NCBI RefSeq assembly: GCF_020184175.1
Contig: NW_026083122.1
Coordinates: forward strand, 121,848 to 185,847
Source of the DNA: Aphis gossypii
Taxonomy: Eukaryota > Arthropoda > Insecta > Hemiptera > Aphididae
Length of the DNA stretch: 64,000 nucleotides
Direction: 5' to 3'
A model generated the notes under the pieces. The model was not told the DNA's origin. It made no database searches and saw only the letters and a program-made list of their open reading frames with translations. The position numbers were made by a program, and so were the translations under genes. Within the stretch, counting starts at the first letter, position 1. The number at the start of each line of letters is the position of its first letter. Positions 46,901 to 55,199 of the stretch are shown here, one piece after another.

Positions 46901-49168
46901 GCGCGTTTGTTTGATCCCATAGGCGCGCTGGGACCGTTATTACTGTGGGCCAAATGTTTTATGCAGTCGCTATGGGGCAGCAAGCTCGAATGGGATGAAC
47001 CTATGACCGACGAATTATTGTCCATATGGCGTCAATTCTATACAGAACTAATTGATGGATTTGATTTAGCCATCCCTCGTTTTATTCCGGTTGCATGTCA
47101 ACAAGATATTCAATTGCTAGGTTTCGCGGATGCTTCGATCAAAGGTTACGCGGCCATCATATACCTGCGCAGTGTGGACGCCGCGGGGAAGATATTAATC
47201 AGATTTATCACATGTAAAACTAAAGTCGCTCCTATCAAAACTGCTTCTTCCGACGACTCCCTATCCATACCGCGCTTGGAACTATGCGGGGCGCTATTGC
47301 TGGCTCAAACACTCCACTATGTCCATCACGTTTTATCGTCCGAGATATCCATAACTTGTTTACGCGCCTGGACCGATTCATCCATCGTCTTGTCATGGCT
47401 GACATCGGATCAGAAACATTTTAAAATTTTTATCACCAATCGAGTCGCAAAAATCCACCAGCTCGTTCCTGACTGCAGGTGGAATCACGTATCAACCGCC
47501 GAGAATCCAGCGGACCCTGCTTCTCGCGGGCTTTTACCCAAGGCCACGATGTCATCGGATATTTATTGGAATGGCCCAGAGTTTTTGCGACTGCCAGAAG
47601 AGCAATGGCCTACGTCCAAGTTCGTGCCGTTAAGTCCTGCTCAATTGCCCGAGACCAAACCTAACGTCACCTTGACACTAACCGCCGCCGTGTCGCCATC
47701 GCCACTCGAGTTTTTCAATCGGTTCTCATCACTTTCCAGAATGCAGCGAGTTTTGTCATTTGTTTTCCGTTACCTTGGTCGCTTACGCCGAAGGCCTGTT
47801 TGTTCGGGGCCACTAATGTTTTCGGAACGCGAAGCTGCCCTATTCGCTGTGATCCGTCAGACACAACGATATCACTTTTCAGACCTCCACAACATGTTGA
47901 AGAAACAGTCTACGATTTCGCCGCCATCACTAGCTCAATTAGCGCCCTATGTTGACGAGGCGGGTATCTTGAGAGTCGGAGGCCGCTTACGCTTTTCCAA
48001 TGTTCACCATGACTCCAAGTATCCGATTCTGCTGCCACGATCCTCGCATCTCACGACATTGTTGATTCGACATTATCATCTGTCATACCTCCATGGCGGG
48101 CCGAAGCTGATACTGTCAATGTTAAACCGGAAGTTTTGGATTATGTCCGGCCGCGCCGCTGTGCGCCGTGTGATTTTCGCATGCGTTCCATGTACACGTC
48201 ACAAGGCAGTACGTCCTCAACCGATCATGGCCGACTTGCCATCGTATCGAGTTCAGCCTCATCGTCCATTCTCTCACGTTGGTATGGACTACGGAGGTCC
48301 GTTTCTTGTGAAGGAACATAAACGTCGCAACGCTCATTCGGTCAAGGTATATTTGGCCTTATTTGTATGTATGTCTGTGAAAGCGGTTCATCTCGAGGTC
48401 GTCACAGATTTAAGCACTGATGCCTTCCTGGCTGCCCTAGACCGTTTTGTCGCCCGACGCGGGATTCCATCTAATATTTACTCTGACTGCGGAACAAATT
48501 ACGTTGGTGCTGCGCGTCAACTCAAATCATTATTTAGCGATGCCAAGGAGCAAGACCGAATTTCATCCCACTTAGCGTGTACGTGGCATTTTAACCCGCC
48601 TGCTGCACCGCACTTCGGCGGCATCTGGGAGGCTGGCATTAAGAGTGTCAAGACCCATCTCAAACACGTTATTGGTCAGCAGATATTAACTTATGAGGAA
48701 TTTCTTACTTTGATTACCCGCATCGAGGGTATTCTCAATTCTCGACCCATCACACCGGCCTCTTCTGACCCGCATGATTTAAGTGCCTTGACTCCGGGAC
48801 ACTTCTTGATCGGAGAACCTATCCACGCAATCCCAGAACCTGACACCACCGACATCAAGGTTAATAGGTTAAATCGATGGCAACTAATACGCCAATGTCA
48901 TCAGTCATACTGGAAGAGGTGGTCCCGCGAGTATTTGTCGTCGTTGCAAAATCGTTCGAAATGGCACAAGTTATCTCCAAATTTGAAGGTCAACGACATG
49001 GTCATTGTCGAGGCCCCGTCCCGCCCACCAACCGAGTGGCGTCTCGGACGTATCACAGAGGTCCACCCCGGTTCCGATGGTGTTGTTCGCGTCGTGTCCG
49101 TGCGCACTCGGGACGGTGTCTATAAGCGCCCGGTCGTCAAGCTCGTGCGTCTTCCAGTCGAGCCCTGA
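43925..49168 (+). CDS. BEL/Pao Gag-Pol polyprotein, uninterrupted
   Basis: The ATG at 43925 (MPPKVESPDVVLTRARVK) is the first in-frame Met past the primer site; the frame upstream is LTR sequence. The protein is 1747 residues. Regions: Gag-like DUF1759 (about 125-300; LPKIDLPTFDGNLLEWRSF), three zinc knuckles (about 345-410; CLSCDKADHNIYKC, CFACMSPSHMLNAC, CRSC..H), Pao protease with LLDSGSQISAM (about 477), RT with ADIVKMYRQI (about 814) and YVDDIVIG (about 892), RNase H with GFADASIKG (about 1065) and AWTDSS, integrase HHCC (about 1381) and Asp-Asp-Glu in GMDYGG, YSDCGTNY and GGIWEAG (about 1453, 1520, 1568), then a DUF5641 C-terminus. All catalytic residues are present. It is likely cleaved into capsid and enzymes of the retrotransposon particle. 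Confidence 0.95.
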   Translation: MPPKVESPDVVLTRARVKRDCALKSIEGIHATALDVRSDASKLPSLSIRAEDLDSFVSQFVQHQDIIINALIDLDRVTEFDQVDRLITTRMETLRFEIKTIAASDTSSCKSSLSTSTLTVSQQFIPLPKIDLPTFDGNLLEWRSFRDIFVSLVHDNSSIGDAQRFHFLVASLKGDALNVIKSIPLSATNYALAWEAVSDRFDNKRLLASAHLDKLFGFKPIERESLPALLSFVNTFKENVSLIKSLGVNDLSSFLLFHMGSRVLDAYTIQLFESSISPSTIPTFDELLNFVQQRCRVLENIKKPSQPETVVKPHGRYNARNKTAEPKKSVFTATTSTSVKSKSKGCLSCDKADHNIYKCPKFNGMTVEKRREFVAARRLCFACMSPSHMLNACSSTGGCRSCNSKRHHSLLHFNNDQSSAAGKSTQSTSSSSSSGPSAEKSSAFSGAASTNSTVVLGTAIVLIKDAWDQVHSVRVLLDSGSQISAMTSDCFARLGLSKRRFKADIVGLAQSPVSHAQGVTTCQFSSHFDPHLFPAVDLVILTHITAAMPSERLPASVRSKYQHLCLADNKFDVPSRIDVLFGADILPSLVRPHAGVEHHPGLPSALDTQLGWIIFGSFSTASTSPLVTLTSTVDSSIGDLMQSFWAVEEPSAPVSPTTEDQWCEEYFRKSTSRDSSGRFCVALPFRDLFVRAVDDQTSPNHSLGDSRSTALKRFYNLEKRLAKDSELYVAYRKFMSTYRTLGHMVPAPQPGKYFIPHHAVLKADGDMSKIRVVFDASSVSSSGRSLNDVLCTGPKLQVDLRDILLRCRLYKYILTADIVKMYRQILIRPEDRVFQHIFWRDSPTDDLQEFQLCTVTYGLNCAPYLAIRCLHELDAQDGSRFPLAAGVLTQATYVDDIVIGSDTEEQLLRRKNDIVGLLRGGAFELSKWTSNSALVLGSLCSEDRIDSVSFDPRDEHSVKVLGLHWNTGTDSFAYHTSTQQTPSTKRQVLSVIARLFDPIGALGPLLLWAKCFMQSLWGSKLEWDEPMTDELLSIWRQFYTELIDGFDLAIPRFIPVACQQDIQLLGFADASIKGYAAIIYLRSVDAAGKILIRFITCKTKVAPIKTASSDDSLSIPRLELCGALLLAQTLHYVHHVLSSEISITCLRAWTDSSIVLSWLTSDQKHFKIFITNRVAKIHQLVPDCRWNHVSTAENPADPASRGLLPKATMSSDIYWNGPEFLRLPEEQWPTSKFVPLSPAQLPETKPNVTLTLTAAVSPSPLEFFNRFSSLSRMQRVLSFVFRYLGRLRRRPVCSGPLMFSEREAALFAVIRQTQRYHFSDLHNMLKKQSTISPPSLAQLAPYVDEAGILRVGGRLRFSNVHHDSKYPILLPRSSHLTTLLIRHYHLSYLHGGPKLILSMLNRKFWIMSGRAAVRRVIFACVPCTRHKAVRPQPIMADLPSYRVQPHRPFSHVGMDYGGPFLVKEHKRRNAHSVKVYLALFVCMSVKAVHLEVVTDLSTDAFLAALDRFVARRGIPSNIYSDCGTNYVGAARQLKSLFSDAKEQDRISSHLACTWHFNPPAAPHFGGIWEAGIKSVKTHLKHVIGQQILTYEEFLTLITRIEGILNSRPITPASSDPHDLSALTPGHFLIGEPIHAIPEPDTTDIKVNRLNRWQLIRQCHQSYWKRWSREYLSSLQNRSKWHKLSPNLKVNDMVIVEAPSRPPTEWRLGRITEVHPGSDGVVRVVSVRTRDGVYKRPVVKLVRLPVEP

Positions 49169-49451
49169 ACCTAGTCCTCGTAGTTACCTTATGTACATAT
49201 ATTTTCCTCCGTGCAATAGCCGCACGTTTTCATCCATGTTTTAATGTATTTTTGTAGGGTGATGAGTGTTAGGCCACCTACATGATTTATTTTGTTTATG
49301 TATCATCCATGTTATTTATTTTATTTTATTATTTTTTTTTTTTTTTTTTTTTTTCGTAATCTTTGTTATGTACGACCTGGTCAATATTTTCAACTACAAC
49401 GTCAAGTTCTCAATGTTAATGGTTTCTTGAAAGACGGCTGTGTCTTTCAAC

Positions 49452-49463
49452 GCGGGGTGGAAA
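49452..49463 (+). other. BEL polypurine tract
   Basis: GCGGGGTGGAAA abuts the 3' LTR. A 10-base inverted pair (TTGAAAGAC/GTCTTTCAA) lies just upstream at 49425-49450. Confidence 0.75.
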
Positions 49464-50690
49464 TGTTGGATAAAAATCATTTTAAATTTCGCGCGGTTAT
49501 GCCGCAAGTGACAACATGCCGTAATGTGGTCACACCGGAGCGTTGTCGCCGCCGCGACGCGCAGTCCAACCTTTGGACCCTCCATGTCGCCGCGACCGAG
49601 CTAACCGTCGCCGGTGCCCCGCCGCCGTTTTTCTTTGTCTTGTCGTCCTTCTACCGTCTACCGGACAGGTCCACGATCCGGTGCCCTGTCGCCGTCATTC
49701 CGCCATCTTTTTTGCGTTTGGCTTTTGGTTTGCTCATCCGAGTTAATCTACGTTCCGCGCCGTGCCGCGTTCGCGAACGTTTTGTTTGTTTTGGCTCGTT
49801 GGCCACCCGGCGTAGTTTTATTTTTTTTCGCCCGTCCGATCTCTGCCGTGCGATTGTGAGCCCCGCTCGTCTACGCGCCCACGTGTTCCGCCCGCCCGTT
49901 TTACGCAGTGCGAACCGTCGCGTATATATATATATATACATATTTATTGTGTTTGTCGTTTGAGCCGCGACAACGGACGTCCACCCGTGCCGGTCCTTTA
50001 GTGTACAAATCTTGCACCTGTAAGTATCACGCTTCGATCACCTCGATCAACGACCGCGTTGTCCAATTTGGATTACCTCCATATCACCGTCGACCGCCAC
50101 ACGTACGTGCGCGGTGTCGCCGACGTTTTTCGTCATTTTCGACGATAGCGCGAGTGTCGCAACCAACGTTTCATCGTCGCTCCAGACCAATCACAACATC
50201 GACATCGTGTTATCACCAGATTAGCCGGGTTATCAGGTCGTACACAATATATTATTATTTATTGTCATTATTTTTATTCGTCACATATTCGACGTACTTT
50301 GTATTATTTTGTCGTCTCCGACGCACCCTTTTATATGTATTATTATTATTCGATTTATTGCGCCGATCGTATGTGATCGTGCTTGCATACTAACCCTAGT
50401 ACGTAAGTATTTACTGCAGAAACACCAAATAAACTGTTCTGCCCATTGTTATATTATATCTATTGTGTTGTTTTGTTTGGTCACCTAATACTCATCATTT
50501 AAAGTAAATTAATCAGATGTGAATCACCCCAAATTATATACAGTCCACTCTCTCCCTCCTTACAGGGTTATCGACCTAATCACAACGAAGACAACAAGCG
50601 CGTCGGGTTTTGCGTGTAGCTGCCGCCTGCGCACACATGCACGTACATACACACGTCGCCCGGTTTTAGTGTGCAGCCGTCTCTCGCACA
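49464..50690 (+). repeat. BEL 3' LTR
   Basis: Near-identical to 42625-43853. Differences include C/A at LTR position 10, loss of a CTA repeat near 49650, and one-base indels in G, T and CA runs. Confidence 0.93.
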
Positions 50691-50695
50691 ATATT

Positions 50696-51740
50696 TTAAT
50701 ACGTATTAAATCGTATATACGCGCGCGCCGGTTACGAGCCGCCGCCGATTGAACCACACACACACACACTCACGCACACGTAATTATTGTTATCTGTTTA
50801 TTTATTTATTTTTGTATGTTTAATTGTCGCGTGAATTTTATAACTAGTATTACGTAAATTACGACGACGTATTATCCGTCACCGTAATATTAGTCAGTCT
50901 ATTCTCCAGCGTTGTCGCAAAAAGCCCGTTCGTGCGCCAATCGTCGTCGGCAGTTTTTTGCAGGAAAATTTGTATTTGTGCGTGCTAATCACCACATCTT
51001 ACACGTAAGTGTGAGCGCGAATCGCCACTGTCTTTATTATATTATACTGTGGCGCGAATCGCCACTCGTTTTATTATATTTATAACTGTGCAGGCGCGAA
51101 TCGCCACTTTAATATTGTATCGCAGGCGCGAATCGCCACTTTTTCGCATATTGTTTAACTGTGTGTGCGCTAATCGCCGCTATTTTATTATATTATTATT
51201 TATACAGGAGCTAATCACCGTATTTACTAGTCTATTTTTTGTGTATTATTTAAATTATTATATCCGTGTTGTGTGTGTCATTTTTATTATATAGCTTTAG
51301 GTGCAGCTGGCCAGCTGAGCACCGACAATATTGTGAGTTTTATTTAATTTATTATTATTCATATTTAACTATTTTCTATTATTTTATTGGTTGTGCCGAA
51401 CCGGCAGCTTTATATTATATTATTATTGATATTTTTGTATTGTTGGGCCAGAAGGGCCGTAGTTAATTATTATTGTTGTATTATATATTATTACCATTTA
51501 AACTGAGTTACCATATTTTTTGTAGAGTTACCTATCCGTTTTAGAATTTAAGTTTTACACACACACAATAATACACACCTACACACACCACCACACACAC
51601 TAGCACTCTTTGGTCTTGCTCGGCGACCCCATCCACTTCCTTAGAGTCGCTATACACGTATACACATTTACACAGGTCGGTCGGTGTGTGCGTGCGCTAC
51701 GAAGTAGTCGGTGTCCGGTGCGCGCGTATTACAGCCTTAC
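50696..51740 (+). mobile_element. LTR-like block of another decayed retroelement
   Basis: This GC-structured block has CGAATCGCCACT repeats (51003-51215), then GGCC-type hairpins (GCAGCTGGCCAGCTGAG, GGTTGTGCCGAACCGGCAGC, GGGCCAGAAGGGCC) and a possible primer-site-like TGGTCTTGCTCGGCGACCCC at 51611. It resembles the 1340-2520 block in style. No pol follows, and no known tRNA match could be assigned. Confidence 0.4.
51003..51215 (+). repeat. GCGCGAATCGCCACT repeat cluster
   Basis: Four strong copies of GCGCGAATCGCCACT (near 51015, 51051, 51093, 51125) and two degenerate ones (GTGCGCTAATCGCCGCT near 51163, GGAGCTAATCACCGT near 51207) are spaced 30-45 bases apart in AT-rich linkers. Confidence 0.85.
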
Positions 51741-51744
51741 CCTC

Positions 51745-52600
51745 CCGGCCCAAACAAGAACTGCAGCATCTAACGGATCACATTCATCATCTTCATCAAT
51801 AATGTTATTAATTTTTTCTTTTAATTTTTCTATTTTTTTGTTGCCTTTCTGAAAGATTGCTTTTAAATAATTCTTTTAAATCAGTCAATGTTATTTTAGG
51901 TGTTGTTAAATCAAGAATCTGGCAGTTTCCTGTTTTTGGAGGTTTTAGTATTGATGATATTGATAAAAGTTTATACACTTATAAAAACGTAGGTGCTGTT
52001 TGATGTTCGTTTGGATCAGTAGCCTGGCGAACCATACCAAAAAATTGCTAACAAAAAGTTTAAATAAATATAATGTAAGTTTAAATATTTTATTTTTATA
52101 AAATATTAAGAAAAATTACTTCAATGCGATCTTGATTCATTCTGTTTGTTAGAACATATTTTAATTTAACTTCATCTTAAAGGTAGTTACATAGTTCAAT
52201 TGTTGATTTTATACTGACCCGCAATCCTTCAGATGTACTCTTTGTGAGAAACTCATTTGCAGTAATTTTACTATTAATAAAGTTAGTTTCCCAATTATCA
52301 AGCCAAATCAGAGTAATCTTTAAAATCTTTAAACCCAGATTTATATAAGCATAATAATTTCAAATTTTAAATATTACATTCAACTTACATCAAAGTCTTT
52401 ACTTCTTTTTCTTATGCCTTCAGCTGTATACTTCCTATTAAGAGCATCAAAAACTGATATAACTCTTTTTCACATCCATCTACAATCAACTCTTCTTCAG
52501 ATCCATCTACATCCAACTCGTCTTTTGCAGATACTCAGACGGTAAAGAGCGTATTCGAAGGATTCAGCTATATAAATGAAGATGATTTTTGATGAACATA
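51745..52600 (-). pseudogene. P-element-like transposase, middle-to-C-terminal exons
   Basis: Minus-strand exons: VFDALNRKYTAEGIRKRSKD (near 52460-52390, donor GATGTAAGT), then IWLDNWETNFINSKITANEF, TSEGLRVSIKSTIELCNYL with a stop, and YVLTNRMNQDRIE (near 52300-52120), then QFFGMVRQATDPNEHQTAPT and a stop (near 52045-51995), and ILDLTTPKITLTDLKELFKS further left. The EGLR..ST..L..YL and YVLT..NQD.IE.FFG motifs are typical of P-superfamily transposases. Two in-frame stops mark it as broken. It probably belongs with 41985-42480 across the BEL insertion. Confidence 0.7.
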
Positions 52601-52957
52601 CTCTATTGTAAAACTAATATTATATACATATTTAGCTACTCATTTTGATGAACTTAAATGTTTCTTTAATAAATATATTTATCAACTTATTCATTTTTTT
52701 CTTTTATATAAATAAAATTACTACAATTATCCAATTACAAAGCAGTAAAACCCCATATAAGTAGTTAATTAGAATATGTACTAAATGCTGTCCAATGCTG
52801 AAGGTACTCGTCATTAATTAAAATATACTCTATGTGACTTAACAGTTTTTAGAATATTTAAGGTTTTTCAAAAATCAAATTTCTTATGTTTAGATTATAA
52901 TATTAGCCTGGTTAGTTCAATAAACTGTTATAACAAATAATAATGATACACTTACTC
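52601..52957. other. No gene seen
   Basis: AT-rich with no supported feature; it may be intron or spacer between the two transposase remnants. Confidence 0.4.
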
Positions 52958-53409
52958 AAATGAAATCTCGTAGTGCTGTCTGTATTGCTATGCAGGTTTC
53001 TGTGATTATATCCCCGAGTGCTTGAGGGGAAACTCGCATTGAAAATTTCAAATCTTCATAGCTACTTCCTGTCGCTAGAAACCTAAGCGTAGCTATCAAT
53101 CTCACATGAGAAGGTATTGCGGCTCTCATGACTGTATTTTGTTTTTCGATGAGGGGAGCAACTTTTCTCAAGAGCATTTGAAAAATGTTGTCATCCATTC
53201 ATAGGTAATTACTGAAATCGGAAATTTCCCCTCTTTCTTTCAACTCGTTCAATAAATGACAATTGCTGGGCAAAACACTTCTTTGCAAAAACCAATCCTT
53301 GCATCAGCGTTCACGGGGCTTTTTCTTCCGTTTATTTTCTTCTTCAAGCAGCACTGCTGCAATTACACAACACACGGCTGCTCTTTTTTTTTTGGTCACC
53401 CATTGCCAT
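52958..53409 (-). pseudogene. PIF/Harbinger transposase N-terminal exon, broken
   Basis: The minus strand starts MAMGDQKKKRAAVCCVIAAV at 53409, runs to EEENKRKKKPRER, then a TGA and frame change. The tail of the next frame (LLNELKERGEISDFSNYL) is followed by a stop and MDDNIFQMLLRKVAPLIEK..AIPSHVRLIATLRFLATG, SYEDLKFSMRVSPQALGDII and ETCIAIQTALRDFI, the conserved helical N-terminal domain of HARBI1-like transposases. TGA precedes the GTAAGT donor-like site near 52955. The catalytic DDE exon is not found. It is a different lineage from the copy at 36.4-37.1 kb, judging by composition of the shared region. Confidence 0.78.
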
Positions 53410-53757
53410 CTGCATAAACATACAGTAGACCAGTAGACTGTGACTACACCGCACGAAGTAACTAAGAGAACTGTGATCATAACTGATGAAAAAACTGATG
53501 TATCCTACACACCTTCAGTTCACAAAACGGTACAATTTTTACTCAGTTAATCTCACAGATAAACTGCACAGTTAATAAACTGATCGTGTGTGGGCCGCTT
53601 AATAATTTCAGTGTTATCAGTAATATCTGATAATTTTTGACATATCTTATAATAAACTATCTGGAACAGCGATAAATGCTACTTCGACGAGTTATCTACT
53701 TATTTGGAAAATGTTGGTATAGTGTAGTACTTCCCAAAAAATATTTAAGAACTAGCG

Positions 53758-53860
53758 TTGTAGCTAAAATAATGTCGGACCCAACTAGTATAGTAACTAT
53801 AAAAATCCGGGACCTAACTAGTGTAGTATCTAAAATAATTTGGAACCCAACTCGGATGCG
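53758..53860 (+). repeat. Short tandem repeat, CCCAACTAGTATAGTA type
   Basis: Three imperfect units of 30-45 bases (TAGCTAAAATAATGTCGGAC, CTATAAAAATCCGGGACC, ATCTAAAATAATTTGGAACC, each followed by CAACTAGT or similar). It could be the tip array of a transposon. Confidence 0.65.
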
Positions 53861-53929
53861 CCGTTTTTATTTCGACCCCAAAAAGGTTATACTTACCTAG
53901 ATTAGATACACTTAATAATTTATAATTTA

Positions 53930-54115
53930 TTCAAAAAAAAAAAATGTATTTACAAATATTCAAATTTAAAAAATGTAAAAATGTATTCAAACAAATATAT
54001 ATATATACGATTATTCTAAAATCTAAAAAAATGTATTCAAAAAAAAATATGCATATACACGAGTATTCTAAAATGTAAAAATTATAAAAATGTATTCAAA
54101 CAAAAATTTAAAAAT
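53930..54115 (+). repeat. AT-rich repeat, AAAATGTATTCAAA units
   Basis: ATTCTAAAAT.TAAAAAAATG and TATTCAAACAAA recur about every 60 bases, three times. Low complexity. Confidence 0.6.
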
Positions 54116-54124
54116 ATAAAGCGT

Positions 54125-54469
54125 GTACAATTTTAAAAGTTTGATTGGCTTAAATCTATTACCGACATTTTTTAAAAATTGCAAACGATCTCCGTCGATT
54201 AAAAATTGTTCACACCATTTAAACAAGTGCTCCTAAAATAAATATAAATCAATTAAAAATCGAAAATATCACTATTATGTATTTACTAACTTGTTTTTGT
54301 TTTTCAATAGATTCTTCATTTGACTACATTTAACCGTGGACGTACAGTTTTTAATAAAACACCGCCAAACCACATTTCCACTATTACACACTCTAAATTG
54401 TCTGTATTTAAAATTGACGAGTATTAAGCACTTGACCCCTTTATTACTCTCAATTATTTTAAAATCCAT
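54125..54469 (-). CDS. FLYWCH-type zinc-finger exon (gene fragment)
   Basis: The minus strand starts MDFKIIESNKGVKCLILVNF at 54469 and has the FLYWCH pattern F-K..Y..F then VWRCFIKNCTSTVKCS, with two Cys in a WRC..KNC arrangement. A donor-like GTTAGTAAATA follows near 54290. A second open stretch (EHLFKWCEQFLIDGDRL) at about 54235-54130 may be the next exon. In aphids such exons occur both in single-domain genes and at the N-terminus of MULE transposases. No catalytic part is found, so the product is uncertain. Confidence 0.5.
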
Positions 54470-54824
54470 TATTATGCCTGATTAAAAATATTTTAATAAT
54501 TTAATAAAACTGCAAAAAAACACTAAATACCTATAGGTAAGATCACTGTATATGTATACTGTATACACAAGAGACAAGACCGACTAATAAAATAATAACG
54601 AATGGTGACTAAAATCTGTGTGGTTTAACCACTATAAGTTTAGGGTATTTTGTTATATAATGACCGGAAAAATGTGCGGTTTTTGTCTAGGTGTCGACCT
54701 TTTTCTGGTCAAAATCAAAAGTGTGCAGTTTTCGGATGCAACCATTTAAATACTTAAGTGAGTTACGAGCATTTTCAAATATTAATACCTTACATACCTA
54801 CCCAGTACCCATAACTCGTGGGGG

Positions 54825-55005
54825 GTATAATTATCCTAGTATAATCGTATCCCCCTGGTAACATAATCCTAGGAAAATATTACCTATTAGAGGGGTACGA
54901 TTATACTGGGAAAATGTTACCGGAGGTATGATTATCCTAGGATAACTTTACCCCCCCCCCCCCCCCGGTAAAATTATCCGGGGGTACGATTTTACTAGGA
55001 CACCA
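54825..55005 (+). repeat. Minisatellite with poly-C run
   Basis: Degenerate units of about 40 bases carry GGGGTACGATTAT and CCTAGGATAA or CCTAGGAAAA phrases, five or so copies, including a run of 18 C at 54949-54966. Confidence 0.7.
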
Positions 55006-55117
55006 GTGCTGGTTGAGGACCTGGGTTCGGTGCGCCTGCATTAGGAGACTTTTCTTTGACGTTCATGCAACACGTTTGTCTTTACGTAAACAAAAATTTG
55101 CACTTTTTTCTGTACTT

Positions 55118-55168
55118 TTAGATTCTGAACGAAGTGATGAATGTATTGATTTTACAATGATGTGTGTG

Positions 55169-55199
<31 letters not shown>

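Larger units (their letters stand above)
42625..50690 (+). mobile_element. Complete BEL/Pao LTR retrotransposon
   Basis: The 8066-bp unit has LTRs of 1229 and 1227 bp with TG..CA ends, a tRNA-Tyr primer site, one long uninterrupted Gag-Pol frame, a polypurine tract (GCGGGGTGGAAA) and a 5-bp ATATT duplication. The domain order protease, RT, RNase H, integrase with a Pao-type protease and DUF5641 tail defines BEL/Pao. The LTRs differ at about seven sites, most of them indels, so insertion is recent. The element lies between P-like transposase fragments. Confidence 0.95.

Noticed and set aside
49394..49585. ORFs antisense to the BEL LTRs
   Set aside because: Present in both LTRs as shadows without domains.
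51003..51215. Possible CRISPR array from repeated GCGAATCGCCACT
   Set aside because: Repeats are short and decayed with AT-rich linkers in a retroelement context.
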